The notes: generated by a model not told the origin, from the sequence alone. 64,000 nucleotides of DNA from Paraconexibacter antarcticus (GCF_024220175.1 NZ_CP098502.1:1674001-1738000); one strand, 5' to 3'; shown: positions 15,901-25,702, numbered from the stretch's first letter. Numbers and translations: made by a program.

Positions 15901-15945
15901 CGAATCGGGTACGCTCTGCAGACCCATGACGGCAAAGGAATTCTG

Positions 15946-17094
15946 ATGTTCTTCGGAGACACCGAGGAAGAGGCGCAGTTCCGGGCCGAGGTCCGCACGT
16001 GGCTGGAAGCGACGCTTCCCACACTGCCCTGGCCCGAGCCCGCCGGCCTCGAGGATCGGCTCGTGTTCTTCCGCCAGTGGCAGAGCCTCGTGCACGAGGC
16101 CGGTTACGCCGGGCTGTCGTGGCCGGCCGAGTACGGCGGCCGTGGGGCGAGCCTCGGGCTGCAGGCGGTCTTCGCCGAGGAGCTCGATCGCGCCGGAGCT
16201 CCGGACCGCGTCAACGGCATCGGCGAGGGCTTCGCCGGCATGACGATCATCGAGCACGGCACCGACGCGCACAAGTCACGCTTCCTTGCGCCGATCCTGC
16301 GCGGCGAGGAGATCTGGTGCCAGCTGTTCTCCGAGCCCGGGGCCGGGTCCGACCTCGCCGGGCTGCAATGTCGCGCCGAGCGCGACGGCGACGGCTACCG
16401 CATCACGGGCCAGAAGGTGTGGACCAGTCGCGGGCAGATCGCCGACTGGGCGATCCTCCTGGCGCGCACGAGCGGCAAGCGCCACGACGGCATCACCTAC
16501 TTCCTTTTCCCGATGAAGCAGGAGGGGGTCACGATCCGGCCCCTGACCCAGATCACCGGGGACGCCGAGTTCAACGAGGTCTTCCTCGAGAACGCGTTCG
16601 TGCCCGACGAGTGCATCCTCGGGCGCGTCGGTGACGGCTGGCGCCTGGCGAAGGCGACCCTCGGCTACGAGCGCGTGGTCATCGCGACCGGCCGGATGAA
16701 CATCCAGAAGTGGCTGGGCGAGCTCATGGAGCTCGTGCGCGAGTCCGGGCAGGGTGAGGACCCCGCGGTTCGCGCTCGCGTCGCCGACCTCTGGGGCCGG
16801 GCCCTCGTGCACCGCCTGAACGGCGCCCGTGCGCTGACCCAACTCGGCACCGGCGCGCCAGGGCCAGAGTCGTCGGTGGGCAAGCTGTTCATGACCCCCC
16901 TCGCGTCGGACATCGCCGACTTCGCGCTCGAGCTCGGGGGCCTGGATGCGCGCGTGGCGCCGGGCGCCGAGATGCAGGGTGACGGCCGCTGGCAGCGCAT
17001 GTCCTACATGGCGCGCGGCATGGCGATTGCCGGCGGCACGACGCAGATCCAGAAGAACATCGTGGCTGAGCGCGTCCTCGGCCTACCCCGCTAG
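15946..17094 (+). CDS. Acyl-CoA dehydrogenase
   Basis: 382-aa enzyme starting at ATG 15946 behind AAAGGAA. It has LSWPAEYGGRGASLGLQAVF, QLFSEPGAGSDLAGLQCRAE, GQKVWTSRGQIADWAILLAR, GDAEFNEVFLENAFVPD, a TLGYERVVIATG helix with a Glu in the isovaleryl-type position, and a C-terminal RGMAIAGGTTQIQKNIVAER. It is close in pattern to the dehydrogenase at 12788 but not a copy. It leads an operon with the tandem-fused dehydrogenase (17118), a crotonase (19590), an SDR (20396) and a transglutaminase-fold protein (21259). Confidence 0.9.
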   Translation: MFFGDTEEEAQFRAEVRTWLEATLPTLPWPEPAGLEDRLVFFRQWQSLVHEAGYAGLSWPAEYGGRGASLGLQAVFAEELDRAGAPDRVNGIGEGFAGMTIIEHGTDAHKSRFLAPILRGEEIWCQLFSEPGAGSDLAGLQCRAERDGDGYRITGQKVWTSRGQIADWAILLARTSGKRHDGITYFLFPMKQEGVTIRPLTQITGDAEFNEVFLENAFVPDECILGRVGDGWRLAKATLGYERVVIATGRMNIQKWLGELMELVRESGQGEDPAVRARVADLWGRALVHRLNGARALTQLGTGAPGPESSVGKLFMTPLASDIADFALELGGLDARVAPGAEMQGDGRWQRMSYMARGMAIAGGTTQIQKNIVAERVLGLPR

Positions 17095-17117
17095 CGCACC
17101 AAGCAGAGGAGCTACGT

Positions 17118-19556
17118 ATGAGCACCACCGCACCGCCGCCGCACGAGATCCCCGCGCTCATCGAGCCCGAGGAACCCCACCTGGACGACCTACGCGCGCG
17201 CGTCGCTGCCGCGGTATCGGTGTTCACCGACGACGAGGTCGCGGGCTGGGAAGAGGAGCGGGTCTTCCCCGAAGAGCTGTACGACCGCCTTCGTGATTCC
17301 GGCCTTCTCGGGCTGACGGTGCCGGTGGAATACGGCGGTGAGGGGCAGGGGGTCCGCGAGGCCTGCGTGGTCCTGGAGGAGCTGGCCTACCGGTGTGGCG
17401 TGGGTGCCGCGATCTGCCAGATGTTCGTCAACGGGCCGCCGAGGGCCATCTATCGCCTGGGCGACGAGGCGATCCGCCAGCGCTACCTACCCGGCGTCGC
17501 CGACGGCAGCCGCTACTTCTCGATCGCGATGTCCGAGCCGCACGCCGGCTCGGCCGTCACCGAGCTGACCTCGTACTTGGAGCCGGACGGTGACGGCTAC
17601 CGCCTGCACGGAAGCAAGTGCTACATCACCGGCGGGATGCGGGCTGACGCATTCCTCGTCTTCTGCCGGGCTCAGGGCACAACGGGCTCCAAGGGCCTGG
17701 GTGCCGTCGTCATCGAGCGCGGCCAGGAGGGCTTCACGACCGACATCATGCCGGCCAAGATGGGCGGCAACGCGATCCCCGAGTCCGTCCTGACCTTCGA
17801 CGGCGTTCGTATCGACCCCGAGGCGGTCGTCCTGACGCCGGACCCGACGTCCTCCGCCGCGGCGATGAAGATGCTGCGCCAGTTCAACCCCGAGCGCTGC
17901 GGCAACGCCGCGATGGCACTCGGGATCGCCCGCGCCGCGCTCGAGCGCGCGATCGGCTACTCGCGCGAGCGGCAGCAGTTCCACCGGGAGATCTGCGAGT
18001 TCCAGGGCATCCAGTGGAAGCTCGCGGACATGGCCACCCGCTTCGACGCGGCGCGACTGCTGCTCGCGCGCGCCTCCGCATCCGAGGAAGGCGGCTTTCC
18101 GGTCACGCGGCTCGTCATGCAGGCGAAGATCGCCGCCAACGAGGCGGCCGAGTTCATCTGCCGAGAGGCGATGCAGATCCACGGCCACTGGGGGTACTGC
18201 CGAGATCTCCCGGTGGAGCGTCACTACCGCGACGCGCGCGGCCTAGCCATCGGCGGCGGCACGCTGGAGACCAACCGCAACGTCCTCGCCGCCGAGGTCC
18301 TCGGTCGCCGCTTCGACCAGCGCCCGTCCCGGCCGGGCACCAACGGCTCCGGCCCGGCGGCATCCGCGAGCACGCCAGAGATCCCCTCGCTCGTGCCGGA
18401 ACTGAGCCCGGAACTCGAGGTCATCCGCGTCCGCGCGGCCGACGTCGCGGCAGCGAACCTCGCTGACGCGCAGCGCTGGGACGACGAGGAGATCTTCCCG
18501 GAGAGCTCATGGATCCGGATGCGCGACGCCGGCCTTCTCGGCCTCACGGTCCCCAAGGCCTACGGCGGAGAGGGCCTCGGCGTCCTCGAGGCCTGCATCG
18601 TGCTCGAGGAGCTGTCGGTCACCTGCATGTCCTCCGCGATGGTCGCCCAGATGTACCTCAACGGGCCGCCGCGGGCCGTCCTCGCGCTTGGCACGGAGGC
18701 ACAACGTCGGCAGTATCTGCCTGGCACGCCGACGGGCGAGCGGTACTGGTCGATTGCCATCTCCGAGCCGCAGGCAGGCTCGTCCGCCACGGAGCTTCAG
18801 ACGCGCCTTGAGCCCGACGGTGAGGGCTACCGCCTCCACGGAGGCAAGTGCTACATCACCGGCGGGATGCGCGCGGACACCTACCTCGTGTTCTGCCGAC
18901 TGGCGGGGACGACCGGCGCCAAAGGCATCGGAGCGGTCATCGTGGAGCGTGGCCAGGACGGCTTCGCCGAGCCACAGACCCAGCCGAAGATGGGCGGCCG
19001 TGGAGTCGGCGAGGCGGTGCTGGGGTTCGACGGCATTCGCATCGAGCCCGGCGCGGTGATCGTCCCGGCGGACCCGACGTCCAGCAAAGGCGCCGCGATC
19101 ATGCTGCGGCAGTTCAACCCCGAGCGCTGCGGTAACGCCGCGATGTGCGTCGGCGTCGCCAGGGCCGCGTTGGCGGATTCGCTGCTGCACCTCCGCACGC
19201 GCCAGCAGTTCGGCAAGGAGCTCGCCGAGTTCCAGGGCCTGCAGTGGAAGGTCGCGGACATGTCGATCGCGCTCGACGCCGCCCGGGCACTGAACCACCG
19301 CGCCGCCGCGTCCGACGAGGGCGGCTTCCCGATCACCCGCTACACCGCGATGGCGAAGATCTACGCCAACGAGGCGGGCAAGTTCATCTGCGACGAGGCC
19401 GTCCAGCTGCATGGGCACGCGGGATACTGCCGTGAGTTGCCGGTCGAGCGCTATTACCGCGACGTCCGCGGCATGGGGCTCGGCGGCGGGACCACCGAGA
19501 TCATGCGCAACGTGCTGGCCGGTGAGGTCATCGGGCGCCGCTTCAGCCAGCGCTGA
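17118..19556 (+). CDS. Tandem fusion of two full acyl-CoA dehydrogenase domains (812 aa)
   Basis: One uninterrupted frame carries two complete dehydrogenase modules, about residues 30-400 and 435-812, joined by a Pro/Ser/Gly-rich linker (about 401-425). They repeat the same blocks: LLGLTVPVEYGGEG and LLGLTVPKAYGGEG; YFSIAMSEPHAGS and YWSIAISEPQAGS; YITGGMRADAFLVFC and YITGGMRADTYLVFC; QFNPERCGNAAM twice (Glu259 and Glu669, the likely bases); GLAIGGGTLETNRNVLA and GMGLGGGTTEIMRNVLA. Neither half looks degenerate, unlike FadE34-type fusions where one domain has lost key residues. This looks like an in-gene duplication that fixed an alpha/beta-like dimer in one chain. Preceded by a GAGGAG. Confidence 0.9.
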   Translation: MSTTAPPPHEIPALIEPEEPHLDDLRARVAAAVSVFTDDEVAGWEEERVFPEELYDRLRDSGLLGLTVPVEYGGEGQGVREACVVLEELAYRCGVGAAICQMFVNGPPRAIYRLGDEAIRQRYLPGVADGSRYFSIAMSEPHAGSAVTELTSYLEPDGDGYRLHGSKCYITGGMRADAFLVFCRAQGTTGSKGLGAVVIERGQEGFTTDIMPAKMGGNAIPESVLTFDGVRIDPEAVVLTPDPTSSAAAMKMLRQFNPERCGNAAMALGIARAALERAIGYSRERQQFHREICEFQGIQWKLADMATRFDAARLLLARASASEEGGFPVTRLVMQAKIAANEAAEFICREAMQIHGHWGYCRDLPVERHYRDARGLAIGGGTLETNRNVLAAEVLGRRFDQRPSRPGTNGSGPAASASTPEIPSLVPELSPELEVIRVRAADVAAANLADAQRWDDEEIFPESSWIRMRDAGLLGLTVPKAYGGEGLGVLEACIVLEELSVTCMSSAMVAQMYLNGPPRAVLALGTEAQRRQYLPGTPTGERYWSIAISEPQAGSSATELQTRLEPDGEGYRLHGGKCYITGGMRADTYLVFCRLAGTTGAKGIGAVIVERGQDGFAEPQTQPKMGGRGVGEAVLGFDGIRIEPGAVIVPADPTSSKGAAIMLRQFNPERCGNAAMCVGVARAALADSLLHLRTRQQFGKELAEFQGLQWKVADMSIALDAARALNHRAAASDEGGFPITRYTAMAKIYANEAGKFICDEAVQLHGHAGYCRELPVERYYRDVRGMGLGGGTTEIMRNVLAGEVIGRRFSQR

Positions 19557-19589
19557 CCACACATCAAACAACCAGAAGCCAGGAACCAC

Positions 19590-20393
<804 letters not shown>

Positions 20394-20395
20394 CG

Positions 20396-21262
20396 ATGGC
20401 CGACGGCTATCGCTCGGTGTTCGCCCCAGGGTTGTTCGACGGACGCTTGATGATCGTCACGGGGGGTGGCAGCGGTATCGGCCGCTGCATCGCCCACGAG
20501 CTCGCGAGCCTCGGCGCGCACGTCGCGATCACCGGACGCCGGATCGAGCGGCTGGAGACCGTGCGGACCGAGATCGAGGACGTGGGCGGCGCCGTATCCT
20601 GCCACGCGTTCGACATCCGGGACGAGGCTGCGGTGGTGGCGGCGATCGCGGAGATCATCGCGGCGCACGGCCCGATCTTCGGCCTGGTCAACAACGCGGG
20701 CGGCCAATACCCGTCGCCGGCGGAGGAGCTCTCGGTCAAGGGGTGGGACGCGGTCATCCGCAACAACCTCACCGGCGGCTTCATCGTCTCGCGCGAGGCC
20801 TACAAGCAGTCGATGGCCGAGCACGGAGGCAGTATCGTGAACATCATCGCCGACATATGGGGGGGCATGCCGACGATGGCGCACTCCGGTGCCGCCCGGG
20901 CCGGAATGCTCAACCTGACCGAGACGACGGCCTGCGAGTGGGCACGGTCGGGGGTTCGCGTCAACGCCGTCGCCCCTGGGTGGGTCGCCTCCAGCGGGTT
21001 CGACACCTACGATGATGCGATGAAGGCCGAGCTACGACGCCTGCGAGACGAGATCCCGCTCGGGCGCTACGGCAACGAATCCGAGGTATCGGCCGCGGTG
21101 ACATTCCTGTTGACGCCGGGGGCTGCGTTCATCTCCGGCTCGTGCATCCGCGTGGACGGGGCGGTTCCCAACCACCGCCACACGTGGACGAACGTTCCGA
21201 CAGATCGCTCGATCGCCTTCGACGGCTTTCCGCTGGCAACCCTGCCGGAGTGCCTGCGGTGA
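20396..21262 (+). CDS. SDR, peroxisomal trans-2-enoyl-CoA reductase (PECR)-like
   Basis: 288-aa SDR with TGGGSGIG, NNAGGQYPSPAEEL and a C-terminal GAAFISGSCIRVDGG. The catalytic YxxxK is not canonical: the site reads AHSGAARAGMLNLT. This HSGAARAG form is the hallmark of the PECR/2,4-dienoyl-CoA reductase branch, which reduces double bonds in acyl-CoA with NADPH instead of oxidising alcohols. An extra C-terminal tail of about 35 residues (HRHTWTNVPTDRSIAFDGFP) follows. It is co-transcribed with the crotonase at 19590 and overlaps the next gene by GTGA. The reductase call rests on this motif. Confidence 0.8.
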   Translation: MADGYRSVFAPGLFDGRLMIVTGGGSGIGRCIAHELASLGAHVAITGRRIERLETVRTEIEDVGGAVSCHAFDIRDEAAVVAAIAEIIAAHGPIFGLVNNAGGQYPSPAEELSVKGWDAVIRNNLTGGFIVSREAYKQSMAEHGGSIVNIIADIWGGMPTMAHSGAARAGMLNLTETTACEWARSGVRVNAVAPGWVASSGFDTYDDAMKAELRRLRDEIPLGRYGNESEVSAAVTFLLTPGAAFISGSCIRVDGAVPNHRHTWTNVPTDRSIAFDGFPLATLPECLR

Positions 21263-21951
21263 GTGACGAACTGCGCCCGTACCTGGAGCCCGGCACCTCG
21301 ATCGACTCCACCCATCCGGCCGTCGTCGCTCTCGCTCAGGAGCATGGCGCCGGTATCGATGACGTTCGTGAACGTGCGGTCGCGCTGTACTACGCGGTCC
21401 GCGACGGGTTTCTGTACGACCCGTACGGCCTGGAACTCACGGCCACGGGCTTCCGCGCCAGCACGGTCATCGAGCGGGGCGGCGGGTTCTGCGTCCCGAA
21501 GGCGACGCTGCTCGCGGCGGTGGGCCGTGCTGCCGGCATCCCAGCGCGGATCGGCTTCGCCGATGTCCGCAATCACATGACCAGTCCCCGGCTGATGGAG
21601 CTGATGGGGACCGACGTCTTCGCCTATCACGGCTACGCGGAGCTCTGGATCGACGGACGCTGGGTGAAGGCCACTCCGGCGTTCAATCTGTCGCTCTGCC
21701 AGAAGGTCGGCGTTCAGCCCCTGGAGTTCGACGGGCGCGAGGACTCGCTGTTCCACCCGCTCGACCTGTCGGGGAGGAGGCACATGGAGTATCTGCGCGA
21801 CCACGGTTCGTTTGTCGACGTACCGGTGGATCGTATCGTCGCCGCCTGGGCTGAGATCTACCCGCGATCAGGCGAATGGGGGACTGCGACTCGTCACGGT
21901 GCGAGCTTCGAGAGCGAGGCGGTGACGGTGTTGCCGGACATCGTGTCCTGA
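21259..21951 (+). CDS. Transglutaminase-like (papain-fold) protein
   Basis: 230-aa protein with the transglutaminase-like core: nucleophile Cys in RGGGFCVPKATLLAAVGR, His in DVFAYHGYAELWIDGRWVKA, and the third (usually Asp) position within WVKATPAFNLS, where I see no clear Asp. It starts at GTG 21259, overlapping the stop of 20396, so it belongs to the same operon. Family members cleave or form amide bonds, and some act on thioesters or cyclic amides. No such enzyme belongs to standard beta-oxidation. Its presence here suggests hydrolysis of an amide or thioester conjugate. The role is not known. Confidence 0.75.
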   Translation: MSDELRPYLEPGTSIDSTHPAVVALAQEHGAGIDDVRERAVALYYAVRDGFLYDPYGLELTATGFRASTVIERGGGFCVPKATLLAAVGRAAGIPARIGFADVRNHMTSPRLMELMGTDVFAYHGYAELWIDGRWVKATPAFNLSLCQKVGVQPLEFDGREDSLFHPLDLSGRRHMEYLRDHGSFVDVPVDRIVAAWAEIYPRSGEWGTATRHGASFESEAVTVLPDIVS

Positions 21952-21991
21952 CGTATTGTGTGCCTCGCAGGGGTGGGCACCGCTCTTACAG

Positions 21992-22019
21992 GGACCCGGT
22001 ACACGTCAAGGACCCGGTA
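21992..22019 (+). promoter_or_regulatory. Direct repeat upstream of TetR gene (2 x GGACCCGGTA)
   Basis: GGACCCGGTA occurs at 21992-22001 and 22010-22019, an 18-bp period that puts both on nearly the same helix face, 12 nt before the TetR GTG at 22031. This is unlike the island operator and may be the autoregulatory site. Confidence 0.45.
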
Positions 22020-22030
22020 GGGTTTTCTGT

Positions 22031-22657
22031 GTGAGAGACCGCGTCATCCTCGATGCTGCAAAGGCCCTCTTCGCCGAGCAGGGTTTTGAGGCCGTCGGCG
22101 TGGATCAGATAGGCGCCGGTGCCGGCATGACCGGCCCGGCCATCTACCGCCACTTTCGGGGCAAGGACGAGATCCTGGCCACCCTGTTCGACGAAGCGAT
22201 GGACCGCCTGCTGACCCTGACCGGCACGCGCCTGCACGATCCGATGGAGGATCTGCGGAACCTCGCGCGCGGCCACGCCGAGTTCGCACTGACCGATCGG
22301 GAGCTTCTGTCGATCTATGCGCGTGAGGAACGGGCGCTCACCAAGGACCATCGCCGTCGGCTCGTGCGGAGGCAGCGATCGTACGTGGCTCGGTGGACCG
22401 AGTCGCTCGCGGCCTGTATGCCGACCCGCTCAGAGGCCCAGGTCGAGGCGGCGGCGTACGCGCTCATCGGCATGCTCCTCGGCGCTTCGCACTGGCCGCG
22501 CGGTCTGATCACGGCTGACGGAGCGATTGATCTGCTCGTCGATCTCGTCGAGAACGCGGTCACCGAGCCCGGCAGCGTCGCTCCGCAGTCGGCGCCGAAG
22601 GCGCCGGCTGCGGTGGCGAAGAAGCGTGCTCCGGCAGCGAGGAAGCGCGTGTCCTGA
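22031..22657 (+). CDS. TetR-family regulator with Ala/Lys/Pro-rich tail
   Basis: 208-aa TetR protein: the HTH reads AKALFAEQGFEAVGVDQIGA, then GAGMTGPAIYRHFRGKDEIL, followed by an all-helical ligand domain. The last ~28 residues (SAPKAPAAVAKKRAPAARKR) form a basic histone-H1-like tail, which may add non-specific DNA binding. GTG 22031 starts the frame; no ATG is available before the HTH. It sits between the operon 15946-21951 and the acetoacetyl-CoA synthetase gene, and lacks a copy of the island operator. It is the second candidate for the island's master repressor, or a local one. The ligand is probably an acyl-CoA, by family precedent only. Confidence 0.85.
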   Translation: MRDRVILDAAKALFAEQGFEAVGVDQIGAGAGMTGPAIYRHFRGKDEILATLFDEAMDRLLTLTGTRLHDPMEDLRNLARGHAEFALTDRELLSIYAREERALTKDHRRRLVRRQRSYVARWTESLAACMPTRSEAQVEAAAYALIGMLLGASHWPRGLITADGAIDLLVDLVENAVTEPGSVAPQSAPKAPAAVAKKRAPAARKRVS

Positions 22658-22703
22658 TCGCTGTGCGGACGGCGCGATCGACCGCGCGCGCCGCTTGCCG
22701 GGG

Positions 22704-22719
22704 TTGAACGCGCGTTAGC
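22704..22719 (+). promoter_or_regulatory. Island operator site 9 (TTGAAC GCGC GTTAGC)
   Basis: Copy ending 20 nt before the GTG of the acetoacetyl-CoA synthetase gene at 22740. Confidence 0.55.
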
Positions 22720-22739
22720 AAGTCTGGTAGGACACTTCC

Positions 22740-24743
22740 GTGTCCTCGGCCAACTCAGCGTCCAGTTCGACCCACGACGACGTCAGCCGCGGTGAGGTCC
22801 TTCGCGAAGTTGCGGCGGACGTGCGGACGACGTCGCTGATCGGCGCGTTCGCCGACGCAGCCGAACGGGTGGCGGGTCGGCCCCTGCCCGACTACCAGGC
22901 GCTCTGGAAGTGGTCGGTCGAAGACCTCGACGCCTTCTGGCGACTGGTCTGCGAGCAGCTCGGCGTGCGGTGGCACGACCAGCCGCGCGCCTACCTGGAG
23001 TCCGCGCAGATGCCCGGCACCGAGTGGTGCCCAGGCGGCACCCTGAACTACGCCGAGCACTGCCTGCAGCACACCGGTGACCGCACCGCCATCGTGTCGC
23101 TGTCGCAGTCGCGTGAGGACATCTCGTTGACCCGGGACGAACTGCTCGAGGAGGTCGAGCGCTGCGCGACAGGCCTACGGGCGCTGGGGGTGGGGAAGGG
23201 GAGCACGGTCGCCGGATACGTGCCGAACATCGCGGAGGCGATCGTCGCGTTCCTCGCGACCGCGGCGCTCGGTGCCACATGGGCGTCGTGCGCCCCGGAG
23301 TTCGGCGCGCGCTCGGTGATCGACCGTCTCACGCAACTCGCCCCCGACGTGTTGATCGTCATCGACGGCTACCGCTACGGGCGGAAGCAGGTCGACCGCA
23401 GCGAGGAGGTGCGGGCGATCCGCGCGGCCCTTCCCGACCTGCGGCACACCGTCCTGCTGCCGTACCTGGACCCGGACAGGGCGGCGGCACGTATCCCTGA
23501 CGCCCTGCCGTGGGCGACCCTGCTGGCCGAGCGCCAGCCCCTGCAGGTGGAGGCGGTGCCGTTCGCGCACCCGCTCTACGTACTGTTCTCCTCCGGGACC
23601 ACCGGTCTGCCCAAGCCGATCGTCCACGGCCACGGCGGCATCACGCTCGAGCATCTGAAGGTCATCGCGCTGGCCTTGGACCTCGACGAGGACGACGTCT
23701 ACTTCTGGTTCTCCACCACTGGCTGGATGGTGTGGAACCTCCAGGTCTCCGCGCTCCTGCGGGGGGCGGCGGTGGTCTGCTTCGACGGCGATCTCTCCTT
23801 CCCGGACATGAGCGAGCTGTGGCGGGTCGCGGAGGCCACCGGGGCGACGATCTTCGGGGCGAGCGCCCCGTTCCTCATCGGCTGCCGCAAGGCCCGGCTG
23901 GTCCCGAAGGACGGGCACGACCTCTCGCGCATCCGCACGCTCCTGTCGAGCGGGTCGCCGCTCTCGGCCGACGGCTACCGCTGGGTCTACGACGCCGTCG
24001 GCAGCGACCTCGTGCTGAACTCCATCTCCGGCGGCACCGACGTGTGCTCGGCGTTCGTCGGGTGCTCGCCGATGCAACCCGTCCGCGCGGGCGAGCTGTC
24101 GGGCCGTGTGCTCGGGGTGCGCGTGGACGCGTTCGACGAGCAGGGCCAAGTGGTGATCGGCGAGAAGGGCGAGCTCGTCATCACGACGCCGATGCCGTCG
24201 ATGCCGGTCGGGTTCCTCGGGGACGCCGACGGGTCACGCTATCGGGCAGCGTACTTCGACGTGTACCCGGGGGTCTGGCGCCACGGCGACTGGATCACCT
24301 TCTTCGCGGACGGGGCGTGCGTGATCTCCGGCCGGTCAGACGCCACCCTGAACCGCGGCGGGGTCCGTCTGGGGACTGCCGAGTTCTACGCGGTCGTCGA
24401 TGACATGCCCGAGGTCGCCGACAGCCTGGTCGTCCACCTCGAGGACGGCGAGGGCGGCCCCGGCCGGCTGCTGCTCTTCGTCGTCGCGGCCGTCGACATC
24501 GATGAGGACGCCCTCCGCGGGCTGGTCGCGCGGGAACTGCGCTCGCGGCTCTCGCCCCGCCACGTGCCGGATGAGCTCTACCTGGTGCCGGGCGTCCCGC
24601 GTACGCTCTCGGGCAAGAAGCTCGAGGTCCCGGTGAAGCGGATCCTGACCGGCACCCCCGCCGACGAGGCTGCGTCGAAGGGCGCGCTCGCGAACCCCGA
24701 GGTCCTCGATGCCTACGTCGAGCTTGCGGCGTCTATTCGATAA
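22740..24743 (+). CDS. aacS: Acetoacetyl-CoA synthetase (acetoacetate-CoA ligase)
   Basis: 667-aa ANL-family ligase. The long N-terminus has ALWKWSVEDLDAFWRLVCEQ and AQMPGTEWCPGGTLNYAEHC, the signature of acetoacetyl-CoA synthetases. The AMP-binding P-loop reads LFSSGTTGLPKPIVHGHGG; further blocks are WFSTTGWMVWNLQVSALLRG, NSISGGTDVCSAFVG and HGDWITFFADG, with the C-terminal lysine region RTLSGKKLEVPVKRIL. It activates acetoacetate, the product of HMG-CoA lysis, or a related 3-keto acid, to its CoA ester at the cost of ATP to AMP. The start is GTG 22740, 20 nt after operator site 9. It fits with the leucine-like operon that follows. A broader acyl substrate is possible. Confidence 0.85.
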   Translation: MSSANSASSSTHDDVSRGEVLREVAADVRTTSLIGAFADAAERVAGRPLPDYQALWKWSVEDLDAFWRLVCEQLGVRWHDQPRAYLESAQMPGTEWCPGGTLNYAEHCLQHTGDRTAIVSLSQSREDISLTRDELLEEVERCATGLRALGVGKGSTVAGYVPNIAEAIVAFLATAALGATWASCAPEFGARSVIDRLTQLAPDVLIVIDGYRYGRKQVDRSEEVRAIRAALPDLRHTVLLPYLDPDRAAARIPDALPWATLLAERQPLQVEAVPFAHPLYVLFSSGTTGLPKPIVHGHGGITLEHLKVIALALDLDEDDVYFWFSTTGWMVWNLQVSALLRGAAVVCFDGDLSFPDMSELWRVAEATGATIFGASAPFLIGCRKARLVPKDGHDLSRIRTLLSSGSPLSADGYRWVYDAVGSDLVLNSISGGTDVCSAFVGCSPMQPVRAGELSGRVLGVRVDAFDEQGQVVIGEKGELVITTPMPSMPVGFLGDADGSRYRAAYFDVYPGVWRHGDWITFFADGACVISGRSDATLNRGGVRLGTAEFYAVVDDMPEVADSLVVHLEDGEGGPGRLLLFVVAAVDIDEDALRGLVARELRSRLSPRHVPDELYLVPGVPRTLSGKKLEVPVKRILTGTPADEAASKGALANPEVLDAYVELAASIR

Positions 24744-24744
24744 C

Positions 24745-24760
24745 GTAAGCGCTCGTTAAC
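24745..24760 (+). promoter_or_regulatory. Island operator site 10 (GTAAGC GCTC GTTAAC)
   Basis: Copy immediately after the aacS stop and 133 nt upstream of the etfB start at 24894. Confidence 0.6.
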
Positions 24761-24893
24761 GGCAATCGTGCGAGGGAGGTCGACATGGCAGGGCCAGCAG
24801 ACGTCGGACGCGACTCAGGCGAGTCGCGGTTCCTCGAAGCGCCCGCGATGTCGTGCGGAGAGACGCAACCATGAAGAGAGCAGGAGGCCTGAA

Positions 24894-25685
24894 GTGAAGA
24901 TCTGTGTCCTCGTTAAAGAGGTCCCCGACGCGGCGGTGCAGAAGCGCATCGACCCGTCCACCGGTCGTATGGACCGCGGCGGGGAGAAGAATCTGAACCC
25001 GTACGACACCCACGCCATCGAGGCGGCCATGCAGATCAAGGAGGGTGGAGCCGTCGAGGTCGAGGAGATCGTCGCCGTGACGATGGGTCCGAGCTCCGCG
25101 GTCCGCGCGCTGCACAAGGCCGTGTCCCTCGGGGCCGACCGCTCGGTGCACCTGAGCGACGACGCCCTCGCGGGCTCCGACGTCGCCGCCACCGGCTACG
25201 CCCTCGCGCAGACGCTCAAGCGCGAGAACCCCGACCTCGTCCTCCTCGGCCAGCAGTCCGACGACGGAGAGTGCTACACGATCGGTGCCGTCGTGGCCGA
25301 GCACCTGTCGATGCCGTCGCTCACCCAGGTCATCAAGCTCGACCTGGCCGGCAGCGAGCTGACGTGCGAGCGTCAGGCCGAGTACGGCTACGACACCGTC
25401 AAGATCCAGACTCCGGCCGTCATCTCGGTCGGCGACGCGATCAACGAGCCGCGCTACCCGTCGCTGAAGGCGATCATGGGCGCGAAGAAGAAGCCGCTCG
25501 ACACCGTCGGGACCGGCGACGTGGAGATCGACGCCTCCAAGGTCGGTGGCGACAACTCCAACGCGCAGTGGACGTCCGCCAAGGCTCCGCCGCAGAAGGC
25601 CGCCGGCCTCATCATCGAGGACGAGGACACCGCCGAGACCGTCGAGAAGATCGTGGCCTGGCTCGACGAGCGCAAGCTCCTCTAG
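24894..25685 (+). CDS. etfB: Electron transfer flavoprotein beta subunit
   Basis: 263-aa EtfB: N-terminal VKICVLVKEVPDAAVQKRID, NPYDTHAIEAAMQIKEGG, LGADRSVHLSDDALAGSD (AMP-binding region) and the recognition loop PRYPSLKAIMGAKKKPL, through which ETF docks on acyl-CoA dehydrogenases. GTG 24894 lies 6 nt behind a strong AGGAGG. It pairs with etfA 17 nt downstream to carry electrons from the many dehydrogenases in this island to the quinone pool through ETF:quinone oxidoreductase (not in the window). Its place inside the island and under an island operator suggests a dedicated ETF. Confidence 0.95.
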   Translation: MKICVLVKEVPDAAVQKRIDPSTGRMDRGGEKNLNPYDTHAIEAAMQIKEGGAVEVEEIVAVTMGPSSAVRALHKAVSLGADRSVHLSDDALAGSDVAATGYALAQTLKRENPDLVLLGQQSDDGECYTIGAVVAEHLSMPSLTQVIKLDLAGSELTCERQAEYGYDTVKIQTPAVISVGDAINEPRYPSLKAIMGAKKKPLDTVGTGDVEIDASKVGGDNSNAQWTSAKAPPQKAAGLIIEDEDTAETVEKIVAWLDERKLL

Positions 25686-25702
25686 AAAGGGACATTCACA
25701 CC

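Noticed and set aside
17118..19556. Two separate dehydrogenase genes with a missed stop codon
   Set aside because: The frame is continuous through the Pro/Ser linker, and no start with a ribosome-binding site precedes the second domain.
24739..24750. A second operator copy at GATAACGTAAGC next to site 10
   Set aside because: Only one half-site can be aligned; the better 16-mer is 24745-24760.
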